From Podocnemis expansa (Eukaryota; Chordata; Testudines; Podocnemididae), in NCBI GenBank assembly GCA_007922195.1, contig ML681995.1:14005879-14069878 (forward strand): a DNA stretch of 64,000 bases, read 5' to 3'. Shown here piece by piece: positions 1-11,918 of this stretch. A program made the translations under genes and the position numbers. Numbering within the stretch: the first letter of the stretch is position 1; each line of letters opens with the position of its first letter. The notes under the pieces are model-generated. The model was not told where the DNA came from. It worked only from the letters and a program-made list of their open reading frames with translations, and did not search any database.

Positions 1-334
1 TATTAGATAGTGTATTATTACTACTGTATGCCTGTCCAGTGAAAAATCAATTGGCAAACTCCCATAGACTTCAGTGGGGAGCAGTATGATTCCCTTGCTG
101 TGTAAAATAATTTTACCTTCTGAATTTCACCTTCTAAATTCCTTTTGTTATTTTCCTCTCCTTAGATTAAGTGCATGTCCCTTATAAGTGATTTTGACAC
201 TAGCACAAGGAGTTGTGCAACATCTATCTTCTCTCTGTTCCATTCAGAATAACATGCATCTCTATAGCTCAAAGGAAAAAGATTAAAAGTTACAAAGGCA
301 CATGGATATGGTCCCTCCTCCAGCCTTTTTATAA

Positions 335-500
335 GAACAGCTACGTTCTTACGGCCTGTGTATCAGTCTCGTTGCCCTCTGCTGTATCTTTTGTACATCT
401 GTAATAGCCTTTCTAACATGTGCAGTTAAAAAAAAAAAAAAGCCACAATTGACCAAAGCATTCCAAATGTGGTCGTGATGCACAGCGATGGAATATCTTC
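335..500 (-). mobile_element. CR1/L3-like LINE relic
   Basis: The + strand text 'ttgccctctgctgtatctt' followed by 'attccaaatgtggtc' resembles the reverse complement of the CR1-type RT C-terminal region (the R-V-Q-R-A-T and Y-C-V-Q-F-W segments), as also seen at 29.35-29.42 kb. It is heavily decayed and interrupted by an A-tract. Confidence 0.4.
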
Positions 501-1716
501 CACCAGTGTATATTCAGTTCTTGTCTGTCTCTCTCTCTCTCTCTTTTTTTTTGAAATGCATCCTCAAATGTCAGCTGTTGTTCTCTGCTGTATAAAGCAG
601 TGTGTGTAGGGTTTTTGTTTTCACCCCCTCAGATCTTTCTCCTGCTTCCTTCTTGGCAGTACATAAATAGTGAGGGCTTGATTTTCTTTCACACCATGGC
701 CACTTCATATCATCCTGACAATGTAAAGGAGCCCTTTGTGTAATAATCAGGTAGAGTGGATTCAGGGTAGATTTTTTTTTTTTTAAATCTTGGTCCTGTT
801 AAACGTACCTGCAACCTGGGCATTTTTCACAAACACCCATGCTTCAAGTCGATGCTGAATCCATCTTAGTCTTGTTTCATTTCTTTACCTCCCCTGTGAT
901 GTTTCATTTTCAAAATTGTTTCACCCTCCCACATATTCCTCCTTCAGGTCAGGGATGCGTAGCGCTGAGTGAATGAATGTGTGTCCTCTTGTGATCTTTG
1001 TGAAACTCACTTCCTCACCTTCCTACTTCCCATGCTGTTACTGCTACAAGAGTAGGATATCTCTGAGTCCCATTGAGGCTTTAGTGGGATTCATACTCCT
1101 AAGTCACAAAGCCTCTTTTTAAAATCCCACCTTTTCCTATCTTTATTTGTTCAGTGTATCATATTGCATCTTGACTCAGCTTCCTTCTTAGAAGACAAAC
1201 CAGTGGTTTGTATTTTTTTAAATTACTCAAAAAAAATGCACAGTAAATCAAATAACATTCTACATATTTCTCCATCGTAAGTCTCTCCAGCACTTCCCCA
1301 GTGCAGAAGTTCTGTATCATCTTGGATCTTTTCATGGGATTCCATTTGCTTCTTGCTGTAGTTCAGAGGTTTTTAAATACATGTTAAAGTGCCCCAGTTC
1401 TCTTACTTTCTTTGGTCAGAACCCTGGAGTTTTGCAATACCTATCTTCTACAACTTCTGATTTCATGTTTTATTTCATTCCCCATTCCCACCCCTCCACA
1501 AGAAGATAATCAGTGACTCTGTGGTGACTGTTTCAGTTTGAATTTGCAGGGAAATAATGTCTTCGTTATATTCCATTTCCCTCTCTTCAGTCATTGATCT
1601 ATCTAAAGAGGCTACAGTACTCTCCATCTCTGGCTCTGATTCTACAGGCACTGAGACACATGGTCAAAGTTAGATATAAATGTAGCCCCATTGACTTCAA
1701 TGTCTGAAAGACTGGG

Positions 1717-1947
1717 AAACAAGCAAGCAGTCCTGTGGCACTTAAAGACTAATAAGTTTATTTATCACGTGAGCTTTCGTGGGGGAAAATCCCACCTCAT
1801 CAGCTGCTTTGAAGATGGGGGAACTTGCAGGATGGTAGGAAAATAAAGGGAAAGCTCATTGATAAATAAATTTGTTAGTCTTTGAGTTTCACAGGACTCC
1901 TTGCTTGTTTTGCTGAACAAGACTAATACAGCTACCACTTTGGAACT
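1717..1947. mobile_element. Inverted Penelope-type tail repeat, with target duplication
   Basis: The left arm reads 'gtcctgtggcacttaaaga' then 'gtgagctttcgtgggg'. The right arm repeats this in reverse complement ('aaatttgttagtctttga', 'cacaggactccttg') and ends with a 'gctaccactttggaac' cap. Flanks TGAAAGACTGGG (1705-1716) and TGAAAGATTGGG (1948-1959) look like a 12-bp target duplication with one mismatch. The same tail is joined to a GIY-YIG coding remnant at 43.6-44.1 kb, which suggests a PLE origin. Confidence 0.65.
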
Positions 1948-3159
1948 TGAAAGATTGGGGTGCTCATCTGTAATTTTTTTCTTTATTATTTTTAGTTAAA
2001 TTGTGTGATCTTCCTGCTTCTCTTTGCATTTGTATCTCTTTAGCCTAAATTGGTGTTTGCTCTGATAAGATCTGTCAGTTGACACAATCATATATGTTAG
2101 ACTTTTGTATGGTGTTTCAGCTTGATATTCTTGACTTTTCAAGTATATTATGTTTTGGGATGAAAAATTAAATTTATTTTTCCTTCCTCAAAAATATTCT
2201 ATGTTTCCTTTAGTTAAATTAAAAAAAAAAATTGTACACAATGGCACACACAGATCAATCTACCCAAAACTGGCTTCTCTAGTAGTTCCTTTACTTTTTC
2301 CTTAGTATTTCTATAGTTTTTCCCCAGTGGCATTATATCTGTATAAAGTTGTCATTTTCTCTATTGCATCCTTTCTGCTTGCCGATTTCAGATATACTTT
2401 ATTTTTTTTGGAATAAAGAAATCTTTTTATATCTTAAATATTATATCTGTTGTTAGAATTGTGTTAATACAGAAGAATTTTCCCATTCTCTTGAGTTAGG
2501 GAAGGCTAGATATTTTCTCCATACATTCCCTATGCCATGATTTTTAGCAAACTGTAAGCAGTTAATACTATTGTTTGTGACTATATGTATCAGGTATGGT
2601 ACCATGGCAGCCAACCATGTGTTTGCCTTTGCACTGTAAAGAGCTGGCACGATTGTCCTTCTGTAAACAGATGGAACACTGTTGTTTTTCTGTGTTGCTG
2701 GAACCTCCCAACTAGGATGGCCAATCTTCCTCCTTTCTTTCTTAGGCTTGTGTAATACGGCATCTCAGGATGCACTGACCGATGTGTTGCTGAACTGTTC
2801 TGTGGGCATATCTTCTAGGCACTTTAGGTCAAATTTTCAAAAAGGCTGAGGTCCACATAAAGCCAGTGAGATTTAGGCTTCAAGGTGACTTAGATGTTTT
2901 TGAAAATATTATCCTTTGCCAGTTACTGAGTCACTACAAAGAGACTTTCCCAGAATGCAATAAGTATAAAACATGGTAGGTATGGATGCACAAATCTAGT
3001 TTAACACATGATAGTGTTGTGTCACCATAGCAACTCTTCCCCTTTCTTTCTTCCGCCCTTCCAATCTGTACTGCATGTGAGCAGTTCATATGATCACTCC
3101 ATATTGGAGGGCACACAATTTATTTATGGATGGGATATTCATCAGCAATCTATGTTGAC

Positions 3160-3232
3160 CTCAGTGCTCTCTGAAGTCAATGGTAAAACTTCCATTGATT
3201 TCAATGAGAACAGCATCAGGCCAGTGCCGGAC
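3160..3232. repeat. Near-palindromic short repeat (GAAGTCAATGG family)
   Basis: Contains 'tgaagtcaatgg' and, inverted, 'ccattgatttcaatg', then 'catcaggcca'. It is one of about ten 50-110 bp units of this type in the window. Confidence 0.4.
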
Positions 3233-4136
3233 ACTTTTCAGTATCTCTTCCTTCAAACCAGACTGATACTCGGTTGGCAGCTAGGGTTGTGCTACCTTCT
3301 CTGTGAGGGGTCTGTAGGAAAATCTTAGTTTACATTTCATATCACCATATTCACTTGTTCTTCCAAGTGTTGCTTTTTCAGTAGCCACCGGTGGTTCTTT
3401 CATTGATATGGCTACTGGTGCGCTTCTTTTTATGTTAGAACATTCCACATTTTATCTTACTCAATAAACTATTGAAGTGGCATAGTATATCTTGTATGTA
3501 CTTTGTGTAAAAATCCTTAAGAAAAGCAAATCTTTTGTATTTCTTGGAAGAGGTTATTTAGCCCTGGTTGATTTGTCACTCACAAGTCAGATTTTTGGTA
3601 CAGTCTTTGATATCTGTGTGGATAAATGTCCCATGTGTTCTTTTTCATGGTAGCCATTCTCAAGTTTTGGATTCATTTTTCAGAAATGAGCTAGTTTTTC
3701 TTGCCACTCAGCTCTACATAGTTCTTGGTGATTTTTCCTTTTTGAGTCTTCCAGGGCCTTGCTTTTGGCTTTATATATTCCATTAATAGATTTTTTTTTA
3801 AATTGCTTCCTGTCTATTTGAATGTTTTCCTGTTGGCTTTCATGCAGACTTTAGGTACCATTTTTTTCTTTACATTCTTCAAACCTGGATTGTAGAACCC
3901 TGTATTTACTCTGGGCTGAAACTGCAAATGCCTTTTGGGAGTTTGTCCAACCCAACTTCTCTTCTGGAAACAAGAAAAGACTGGGATGTAATTTCCATCA
4001 CGTTCAGTCATTAGTCAGGTCACTGAATTTGTCATTAGAACCACACGTCTATTTTCTGTATACTCAGGTCTTTTTTCTTTCCATGTTATTTTTTAATATT
4101 CATATTACGTTAGCACTTGGACACCTTAATCTCATT

Positions 4137-4200
4137 AGGAACCCACTGTGCTAGGTGCTGTACAAACATCTGGAGAAAGGCACTCCTTGCACCCGGTTTA
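4137..4200. mobile_element. CORE-SINE/MIR-like tail fragment
   Basis: The text 'tgtgctaggtgctgtacaaa' matches the tail-type sequence also seen at 46085-46110 and 58408-58425. Short and decayed. Confidence 0.35.
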
Positions 4201-4369
4201 ACTGTGGGTACTTCTCCAGTGAACAAAGGTCTTCAGTGCATTTATGCACTTGCTCAACTTCATAAGAGTTAAATACTGAGGATTAAAAAAAACAAATAAT
4301 AAATTTTTGGGAGTTAAAAATACAGGTGCTTGAATACTTTGCGAAATCAGGATGCTTTCTGTATAGCAC

Positions 4370-4446
4370 ATTAAGGGCTTGATCCAAAGCCCATTAAAGT
4401 CAGTTATGAGTCTTTCTATTGATTTTAGTGGGCCTTGCATCAGGTA
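4370..4446. repeat. Near-palindromic short repeat (GAAGTCAATGG family)
   Basis: 'gggcttgatccaaagccc' with 'attaaagtcagtt' and an inverted 'attgattttagtgggcc' end. Same organisation as 3160-3232 and 4800-4872. Confidence 0.4.
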
Positions 4447-4560
4447 TAGAATAGAATCATAGGGGTTGGAAGGGACCTCATGAGATCATCAAGTCCAACC
4501 CTTGGGGCTTGAACCTAGGACCTTCTGCATATTAAGCAGCAGTGCAAGCCATTACACTAT
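4444..4560 (-). mobile_element. CR1 LINE 3' tail
   Basis: The start 'atagaatagaatcatagg' is the reverse complement of the ATTCTATG-type microsatellite end of CR1. It is followed by 'ttggaagggacctcatgaga', the typical 3' end seen also at 28961. Orientation is minus. Confidence 0.6.
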
Positions 4561-4675
4561 TTGCAGGGTTAGTAGGGACTTGGTCTAGAGGAGTTTTTCA
4601 GCTTACAGTATCTCCACACTCAGGTCTGCAGACTGTTTCAAAAGGGGTCCGCATGAGGTTGCTGTTACCATAGCA

Positions 4676-4806
4676 CAATGGGTTTCAATTTGTGGTCCAT
4701 GGGTCCTTGAGGATCCACAGACTTTCTTAAAATTTCCAAAGGAGTCTTCACCTCCTTTTCAAATTTTTAGGTGGTCTGCAAATGAAGAAAGATTGAAACC
4801 TATTGC
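4676..4806. mobile_element. hAT-type non-autonomous element, decayed
   Basis: Ends 'atgggtttcaatttgtgg' and 'aagattgaaacctattgc' are imperfect inverted repeats of the 'cagtggttttcaa' kind typical of hAT MITEs. The interior mentions 'ggtccatgggtcc'. Confidence 0.4.
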
Positions 4807-4872
4807 TTGCTAGAGCTCACTGAAGTCAATGAAAAGACTCCATTCTGTTCAGTGGGCTTTCAGACTGGGCCC
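4800..4872. repeat. Near-palindromic short repeat (GAAGTCAATGG family)
   Basis: 'gctcactgaagtcaatgaaa' and the inverted end 'gttcagtgggctttcagac', then 'tgggccc'. Same family as the unit at 4370. Confidence 0.4.
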
Positions 4873-7845
4873 TATGCGTTCTTGTTAGAGTTGTGTCAGT
4901 AATATTTCACCTGGGAACTAGAATATCACATAGTCTGGCAGACTGATTCTCAGAAATCAACAAAAGCCACATATACACATTAATCCTAGTTGTTTTCCTT
5001 CAGGAAGTGCTACATCTTACACTACTCAAGGAATCCAAGAGAATTAAAACATATTGGCAAAGAAAGGGGAGTGAAATATCCATGCAGAGCTGTCGGCATA
5101 ACTGTTAATATTTTGTTTAAATGTGGAAGTATCACCACAAACTACAGCGGTGTGGAGAGGTGTTTTTTTTTTTTCGTTTGTTTGTTTTTTTTAATGAATA
5201 TTGAAGTGCTGATCAAGTGTAAAATATTTTCATCAAAAGAGCTGTACACCAAAACTGGAAAACAAACACAAATCCAAGCTGAATGAAGAACATTCACATA
5301 TAAATGCACATTACGTTTTCTTAGACTGTCTCCCATGACAGGAAAGTTAATCTTTGGTTTATCCATCCGTCCCCCCCCACCCCCCCCCCCCGCATAGGTT
5401 TATAAGGTTGTCTCTTTATGTCTGTAGGTTTCAAAGAGCAGATTCCACATAAATATGTAAATACTAGAATTTGAGGCTTTTTTTTTTTTTTAAATGAGAC
5501 AGCTGGAGTAATCTGTAGCTGACTAGGGGGAAGGAAAATGTGTGAAATAGAATAAAATTTAATGGATCTTCCAAAAAAGTCACTTCTGGATAAAAGATTA
5601 GCCACGTTTTTACACATGGATAATATTCAAAACATTGAAGGATGAAAATGTGGCCAGATCTGCAGCTGCTATAAATAAGGCTACCTCCACTGAAACGGAT
5701 GAAGTTGCAGCCTTTATTTTTGCTTAGGATCTGGCCCAGCATGCTGACGATGTGATGGAAATTGTCAGTCTCCTTGTTGCTAAGGGATGGATCAACAAGG
5801 TTTTGTTCAGTGATTTACAGGAGGCCTGAAAGGCGCACACACAACTGCCTGCTGTGACATCAAAATTGCTAGGATGCCAGGTCCTTGTATGGGAGGCTGT
5901 GTCTAACTGTGACTTTGAGCCTTGAGAATGGTTGAGTCACGTAACCCAGACATTAGCCTTCCCAGCCCTTTGAAAGTTAGAAAGTATACAGTGTGAACTC
6001 TTGCATGACTTACCAGGCCAGAAGTGATGCAAAGAAGTACTTTGCTTGCTCTCCCTCAGTGGCTTTTAGAGAAGTCTGCTTCAGCTCTTAGCTTGTTAAG
6101 CCTGTGTTGATTTGAAGGGAACAGGGGGCTGTTTCAAACAAAAGGAAAACAAGCCTTGAGATTTTAAGAGGGGTGTGAGGGGGGTGACACTATAAGCAGC
6201 TAATGAAATAGTAAACAAACTTGCTTCAGAAAGAATGAATGCTCAGATAATAAATGCTGCATTGTGAACCGGTTTGGGTTCATGAGACTTGGATAGAAGA
6301 ATGTAGGAGAGATCTTAATTCATTTTACCAGAATCCTTTATGTCTCTTCCTTTGTCTTCACTCAACACCTGGTGATAACCGAGGGAGGCTTGAGACGTTA
6401 TTTAGCTCTTCTCTTTGTTTTTTTCTTTTTTTTGTCTTTGATTTGTTTATCATTTCTAAAGCATGTATTCCCCCCAACTCCCGCCTCCCCCCCCCGTAAC
6501 TTTGGCCAGGGGAAAGAAAGAAAGCGTTGTACTCTTTTGAAGACAGGTGGGGAGAAGTCCCCCTGTGAGTGCTATATAGGGCTGCTTGCCTTTTGTTTGT
6601 CTTTTACTAATTGGTTAGAACGTAGGGTATTAAGCTCTGCCAAGGAGGGATGTTAGAGAATTCCTACATATCCTGGCTTAGGGAATTATACTTTGGAAAA
6701 TGAAGTCTCCATCAAAGCAGGAGGTGGCTTGTACAGTTTATATCCCTGCTTCTTCTTTTGCTTTCTTTTTCTTTTTGTAAAGGTTCAGAAAAGAGCCCTT
6801 TGTCTTCTTTTCAGGAAAGTTGCACTAAAATTCATCTGTGCTGTATTCATCTGCCTTCATTTGTGCCATTCATGGGCAGCTGATGAATTCCTAACCTCCA
6901 CATTCAAAACAGTGTATTGGGAAAGGTTCAAGACTTCTTTTGGGGAGGGGGGGGGTGATGGGGAGGAAGGAATACTGGCTTTCAGTTGAGTATTCTTAGA
7001 TTTTCCCCTCTTGTCATCTTCCCTCCCCTGCACCCCCTTCACATTTCTCTGTCATGACATTTTAAAGGTATTTAAATCTCTGTTGGACTCCTCAAGACTT
7101 CACTGTGTGATGTGGATATTTTCCTCACTATAGCCAAACTTCAGAAATATCTTTCAAGGAAACCTAATTGGAAGGCCCTTAGTGAAATTGAGGATTGTGT
7201 CCTTTTTAATATTGATTCAATTTTAAACATCAGCCACTGGAGAATGTATCTGGTTCTTTTTTTTTTTTCATATATTTTAAAATTAAAATAGTGTCAAATG
7301 GTAGGACGTGAATAGTTATGAATTCTAGTGAATGCTCCGTACTAAAGCACTTTGTTATACCTAGCTTTGCTGTGAGTTTCTTGAGTAACTCTGTGAATTT
7401 CAGGGAACACACTAAATGTTTTAAAAGAAAAAACAAAACAAAACAAAACAGTTCCTTGTAAACACTAGGGGCTAGATCCTCAGCTGGTGTAAATTAGCAT
7501 AAATCAGTGGAAATGCACCAGTTCATAGTCGCTGAAAATCTGTTTTGGATTATGTTTTGTATATAGAAGAATGCTCGCAGTACCTTCATTTTGAAGCTGC
7601 TCACTTTAAAATCAATTTTAAAATAATAATTTCAGTTAACAGCCCTTATTTGTAAAATATGTACTAGACTTGAAATTGTAAAGATGAATATTCTTCTCTC
7701 CACGCCATTTATGAAAGATTTGTTTCAAGGTTTCGTGATTTATGGTATGAGCTAATGCCAGTCAAAGTAAACAGGACTTTGATAAGGTCCTTAAAACCTT
7801 AGATTCTCTGATCAACTCTTGTAACATCCCCTCATTTATCCCTAG

Positions 7846-8113
7846 ATTCTTCATACTCTGAACCTCCAGATGTTCAGCAACAACTCAACCACTACCAATC
7901 AGCAGCTCTAGCCAGGAACAACAACAACATTAGCCCCATCCCACTTTCTGGGACTGCTGCAGGAGCCGAACAGAAAACAGAAGCCATCCTCAACTGTGAA
8001 TTTTGTGAATTCTCCTCGGGTTACATTCAGAGCATACGGCGTCATTACCGTGACAAGCATGGAGGGAAGAAGCTATTCAAGTGCAAAGATTGTTCCTTTT
8101 ATACAGGCTTTAA
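7846..8113 (+). CDS. ZNF462: ZNF462 coding exon A (C2H2 finger 1 and start of finger 2)
   Basis: The exon opens after acceptor CCCTAG and closes at AA|GTAAGT. It begins with the last two bases of a codon, then encodes S-S-Y-S-E-P-P-D-V and a Q/N-rich linker with four consecutive Asn. It contains one complete C2H2 finger (C-x2-C-x12-H-x4-H, starting N-C-E-F-C) and the Cys pair of a second (F-K-C-K-D-C). The second finger is cut by the intron and completed by exon B through a split Lys codon. No start codon is expected; the frame comes from upstream exons. No stop, frameshift or lost ligand is seen. It is the first exon of ZNF462 visible here, and the identity rests on the whole C-terminal series. 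Confidence 0.9.
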
Positions 8114-8239
8114 GTAAGTATTGTTCAAAACAGATAAACAGAAGTCACTTCTAATCCTTTAAAAGACAAGCACTTTAATTTCTAAGATCTTTGATGGTTG
8201 ACTGGAGCTCAAGCGAAACATGAGCATGGATGATCATGG

Positions 8240-8470
8240 AGAGATACATAGGAACAGCCATACTAAATCACCCCAAAGTTAATCTAATCTAGTTTCCTCC
8301 CTCTGACAGCATACTATCTGCTGCAGTGGGAAGATGCAGTAAGTTGTTGCAGAATAATGTGTCCACAGAAAAGTATTCTTCCTGACCCTCAGTGGTTTGA
8401 GGTTGTTTTATGCCTTGAAGCATGAGGGTTTATGGCTTTTTCCAAAAACTCCTGTGTGTTTTTGGAGGAC
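8240..8470 (+). mobile_element. CR1/L3-like 3'UTR relic
   Basis: 'ggaacagccatactaaatca' followed by 'ctagtttcctccctctgaca' recalls the conserved 'cagcccagtatcctgtct' region of reptile CR1/L3 tails. A related piece lies at 46660-46795. Strongly diverged. Confidence 0.35.
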
Positions 8471-8625
8471 ATTAGAAACCAGCATGAGACATAAGGAAGG
8501 CGGATATTCAAGTGAAATAGCAGAGTTCCCATTGCCTGTCTGAAAGTGTCCCTACCATATAACTTGATAACCTCCTTTCTTTTTCTCTGTGCACTTCAGA
8601 TGGCAGAAGTGAAACACATACCTAA

Positions 8626-8930
8626 AACAAACAAGAAGTCTCGTGGCATTTTTAAAGACTAACAAATTTATTTATCACTTGAGCTTTTGTGGGAAAAAAT
8701 CCCACTTCATCAGACACTTGAAAATATGGAACTTATCGAATGGAAGCAAAGTAAATGTAGGGGAGTGTAAGTTATAGGATCAGGCCAAACTCTTAAAGCC
8801 AATCAACTGCTTTGATTGGCTGTAACAGTCTGACCTGATTCTAGCACTTTCACTCCCCTGTATTTATTTTGCTCCCATTCTGTAAGTTTCCTATATACAA
8901 GTACCTGACTAACATGGCAATCCCTTTGGA
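8626..8930. mobile_element. Inverted Penelope-type tail repeat, with target duplication
   Basis: The left arm runs from 'agtctcgtggcatttttaaa' to 'ataggatcaggcc'. After a spacer the sequence returns inverted ('tgacctgattctagcac' to 'ccattctgtaagtttcc') and ends 'gcaatccctttgga'. The left arm is colinear with the 3' non-coding part of the PLE remnant at 43558-43735. Flanks ACATACCTAA (8616-8625) and ACATACCCAA (8931-8940) look like a 10-bp duplication with one mismatch. Confidence 0.65.
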
Positions 8931-10220
8931 ACATACCCAATGTATGTGACAGTGGATTTGAATATTTTATCAGATCAGTTAAAAAATCCCAAAATAAAAA
9001 TTCAGTTATTACCATGTGTTTCCAGTTCCTGATTGCTCCCTTGTTAGGGTTTGAGATTGTTGTTCATCATATATTATAATTACTCCTTTCCCACAACCAA
9101 TAATAGTGACATAACAAAAGTGTCTTCAATCAATATGTTGACACTTGTGGCACGGAGGTTTGTGTTCCTTAATGCAGTGTTTCCAAATCATTTGGGGATT
9201 AGATCTTTCCTTTTAAGAGTGTAGAAAAATCCCATCCCTAACTCATTTTGGAGAGTGAAACACAGAAGAAGTCATTGAAATCAGTGAAAAGACTCCTACT
9301 GACTTCAGTGGTCACTGGTTCAGGCCCAAACCCAGCAGAATTTGTAATTTCCTTGCTGTCAAGCCAACATGTTTGTGTAGCTTCAAAGGGACAGACTGTA
9401 AATCCATTAGCTATGAGTTAACAGCTTGCTGCATTTACAAACTCCGCCACACCTTAATCCAAAATTATTGAACCACTCAAGGTTACAAACTCCATTTTTG
9501 CACCTGAGTTTGCAGCCATGTAGGTTCATAGTTCACTTCTTAGGTAGCTTTGTGCAGTACATCTTTCTTTTACATGAGCAACTGGTAGTATAATGAAATC
9601 TTCTGTGCAAAGGTATATGCATTAGTGAGGTATTAGTAGTCTTGCATTTTCAAAGCTTCAAAACTGTTGCTCATCTTTTTTTTTTAAATCCTTGAGTTTT
9701 TTTCAAATTTACTGCTACCTGAAGTCTATTTACATATCGAATCAGGAGTATAGTGTTTCAGCTGTTCTTGAGTTAGGCCCACAAAATAAAAGCAGCAAGA
9801 ATGTGTCTGCTGTCAGCAGAACATTTATTTTCAGTATTGTAACTCCAGAATGGTTGCAGGGATTTTGCTCAAACTTTCCATCCATGTTTTGCCTTTGACA
9901 GAGACCAGGCCTGGAAGATTTTAGTCGAAAGCCCTCTTTTGAGCGCGTGGGATGGAAATTCTTTTGCTGCATTAATTGTAACACCATAACTATTGTACTC
10001 GAGTATTTTGTCAGAGTACACAATGGCTATGTAAGAATCTAATCCTCAGTTGCATCTTCACATGAGGAGTCCCACTGAAGTATCTTGGCTTTGTACAGAC
10101 AGGACTGAGTGACATCTGTAGCATTTTAAATAGCACTTCTATAACTGAGCTTAAGCACTTGAAGTATTTCATAGACCTATGAAATAACGTTTTTTAATCT
10201 CATCATCATCTCCTTAATAG

Positions 10221-10357
10221 ATCTGCATTTACTATGCATGTTGAAGCTGGGCATTCAGCAGTTCCTGAGGAAGGACCCAAAGACCTGCGCTGTCCCCTTT
10301 GCCTATACCACACCAAATACAAGCGTAATATGATTGACCATATAGTCCTGCATCGAG
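10221..10357 (+). CDS. ZNF462: ZNF462 coding exon B (end of finger 2, finger 3)
   Basis: Opens after TTAATAG and closes at CGAG|GTAAAG. The first base completes a Lys codon split with exon A. The exon supplies the His half of finger 2 (T-M-H-V-E-A-G-H, giving C-x2-C-x12-H-x4-H overall). After an acidic linker (V-P-E-E-G-P-K-D) it encodes all of finger 3 (R-C-P-L-C ... H-I-V-L-H, C-x2-C-x12-H-x3-H). It ends with one base of the next codon. All zinc ligands are present and the frame is clean. The 137-nt length was derived from the splice sites. Confidence 0.9.
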
Positions 10358-11642
10358 GTAAAGGCATCATTTGTAGTATTTGTCACTGACAGACAAAACT
10401 TTCAATTGATATCTGTTCGTTTCAGGCTCATGAAATGAAGTGTTCATCTAAGTGTGACATTAGAGCATTAAGTAAACCAGGAGCTCTTGCACATATTTTT
10501 AGTAAAGCATTTTCTTTCTTTTCTGTAAAGTACAAATAATAAGACCACAATGGAAACAGGGCAGAGTGAAAATTGTTCTTTAGAATTTCCCACCAGAAAT
10601 GTCTACAATCACCTGAACCCTGTTTAGCAGCTGTAGGCCTGCCCCACAGAGCGTATCATGCTGCTGACCCAGAACTTTACTTCTCCCCATTTCTATATAC
10701 CCCATACTTCTATATATAGGTGTATCTTTGTACGTCTAATGAACCCCAATTAACATAGCATCCCTGTTCCATAAAGGATCAGTCTCTTCCATTTGTACTT
10801 TATCCTACCCTGGACACCTCAGAGCATCCCAGGAGGACTTAAAATATCTTTTTCACCACATCATCAGCTATTCTTAGGAGCAAAAATGGCCAGTTTTTAA
10901 AAATATAATTAGGAGCTGATTTAGGAGTTTATGCTCTTCTATTAACCACAGACCTGAAAGCCCAAAAGAGGCTCTCTGGGCTGGGATTCCTGCTGACAGT
11001 TGTCGCACTTGATGCTTAGATGATCTGTTGGCAGCCTAAATCCAAACCCATGTGCTTGGATGGCACCCTGCCTACTTGAAGGTTATCTTGCAGTATAATA
11101 TTGATGCTGAGCAAACGTGGGTTGCTAGTACCATCTTTTCCTGGAGGAGATCCTTTCTGCATGAGGGCACTCTCCCACTATAAACTGCTATATTCTGGGC
11201 TGTTTCAGGTTTAGAAAGAATCCAGAGATTGAAGTAAATAGAGTTGTTAAGTACTTCCAGCTGTTGGAAGGACTGTTTGAGGAAAGCATCTGGGAAAATC
11301 ATAGAGACCTTCTAGGATCTAGAAGGCACGCAATAGAATCAGTATAGTGAACGTAAAACTTGCCGGACAGTGGCACTCACTGCTCACTTGTCTTCCAGAG
11401 GCATTACAGCACCGGGCAGCCCAAGTCTGTTGACTGGCAGGGTCTGCTTCAATTTGTTGTCTGTCTTCTGTGGCTTTAGAGAAGGAAGTGTGTTAGGGTG
11501 TATTGGGACTAATAGAAGGGTCACTGAAGAATAGGATTACAGGTACTTTTGGGGGGCTTGAGTGGGTCAGAATTGTTCATAGTTCCTTCTAGGTATGGTT
11601 TGTGCAAGTTGTTGTCACTTTTACTTATTTGTGTTACCCGAG

Positions 11643-11918
11643 TACGGGGTGGGCAAACTATGGATTCAGCCAGTGGAACAATTTTAACCGGCTCACAAGC
11701 TCCTTTAAGAAGAGTGACAAGGGCCAGATCTGCACCAGGGACGCCAGCAGTGGCTGGGGCCAGATTGGACCTGGACCATGCTGCTGCCATCCGGCAGTAG
11801 CAGGAACCATATCCAGACTGGGGCTGTAGAAGAACGCCCCAAATATTGTTGTCCAGCCCCCCAAAAATTTTAAGCTTCCATGTGGGAGCTGTGTAAAAGG
11901 TTTCCTCAGCCCTGCCCT
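11643..11918. mobile_element. Probable hAT-type non-autonomous element
   Basis: The left end 'cggggtgggcaaactatgg' and the right end 'ggtttcctcagccctgccc' form an imperfect inverted repeat (about 11 of 16 positions). The 'gggtgggcaaact' start is typical of hAT MITEs in reptiles. The interior is GC-richer than the surrounding intron. Confidence 0.4.

Larger units (their letters stand above)
1..7845 (+). other. ZNF462: Intron of ZNF462 (its 5' end is outside the window)
   Basis: No exon with splice sites and a sustained zinc-finger frame is visible here, and short ORFs are random. The stretch holds simple tracts (CT/T near 526-551, T near 770-783, C near 5372-5390) and old transposon pieces listed separately. 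It ends with a pyrimidine-rich acceptor (CCCTAG) at 7840-7845. Confidence 0.75.
8114..10220 (+). other. ZNF462: ZNF462 intron A-B
   Basis: Donor GTAAGT at 8114 and acceptor CCTTAATAG ending at 10220. Non-coding. It contains a CR1-like relic and an inverted PLE-tail element, plus a GAAGTCAATGG-type repeat near 9252-9335. Confidence 0.85.

Noticed and set aside
5372..5390. Regulatory G/C tract or G-quadruplex
   Set aside because: A simple C homopolymer with one break in an intron; no further support.
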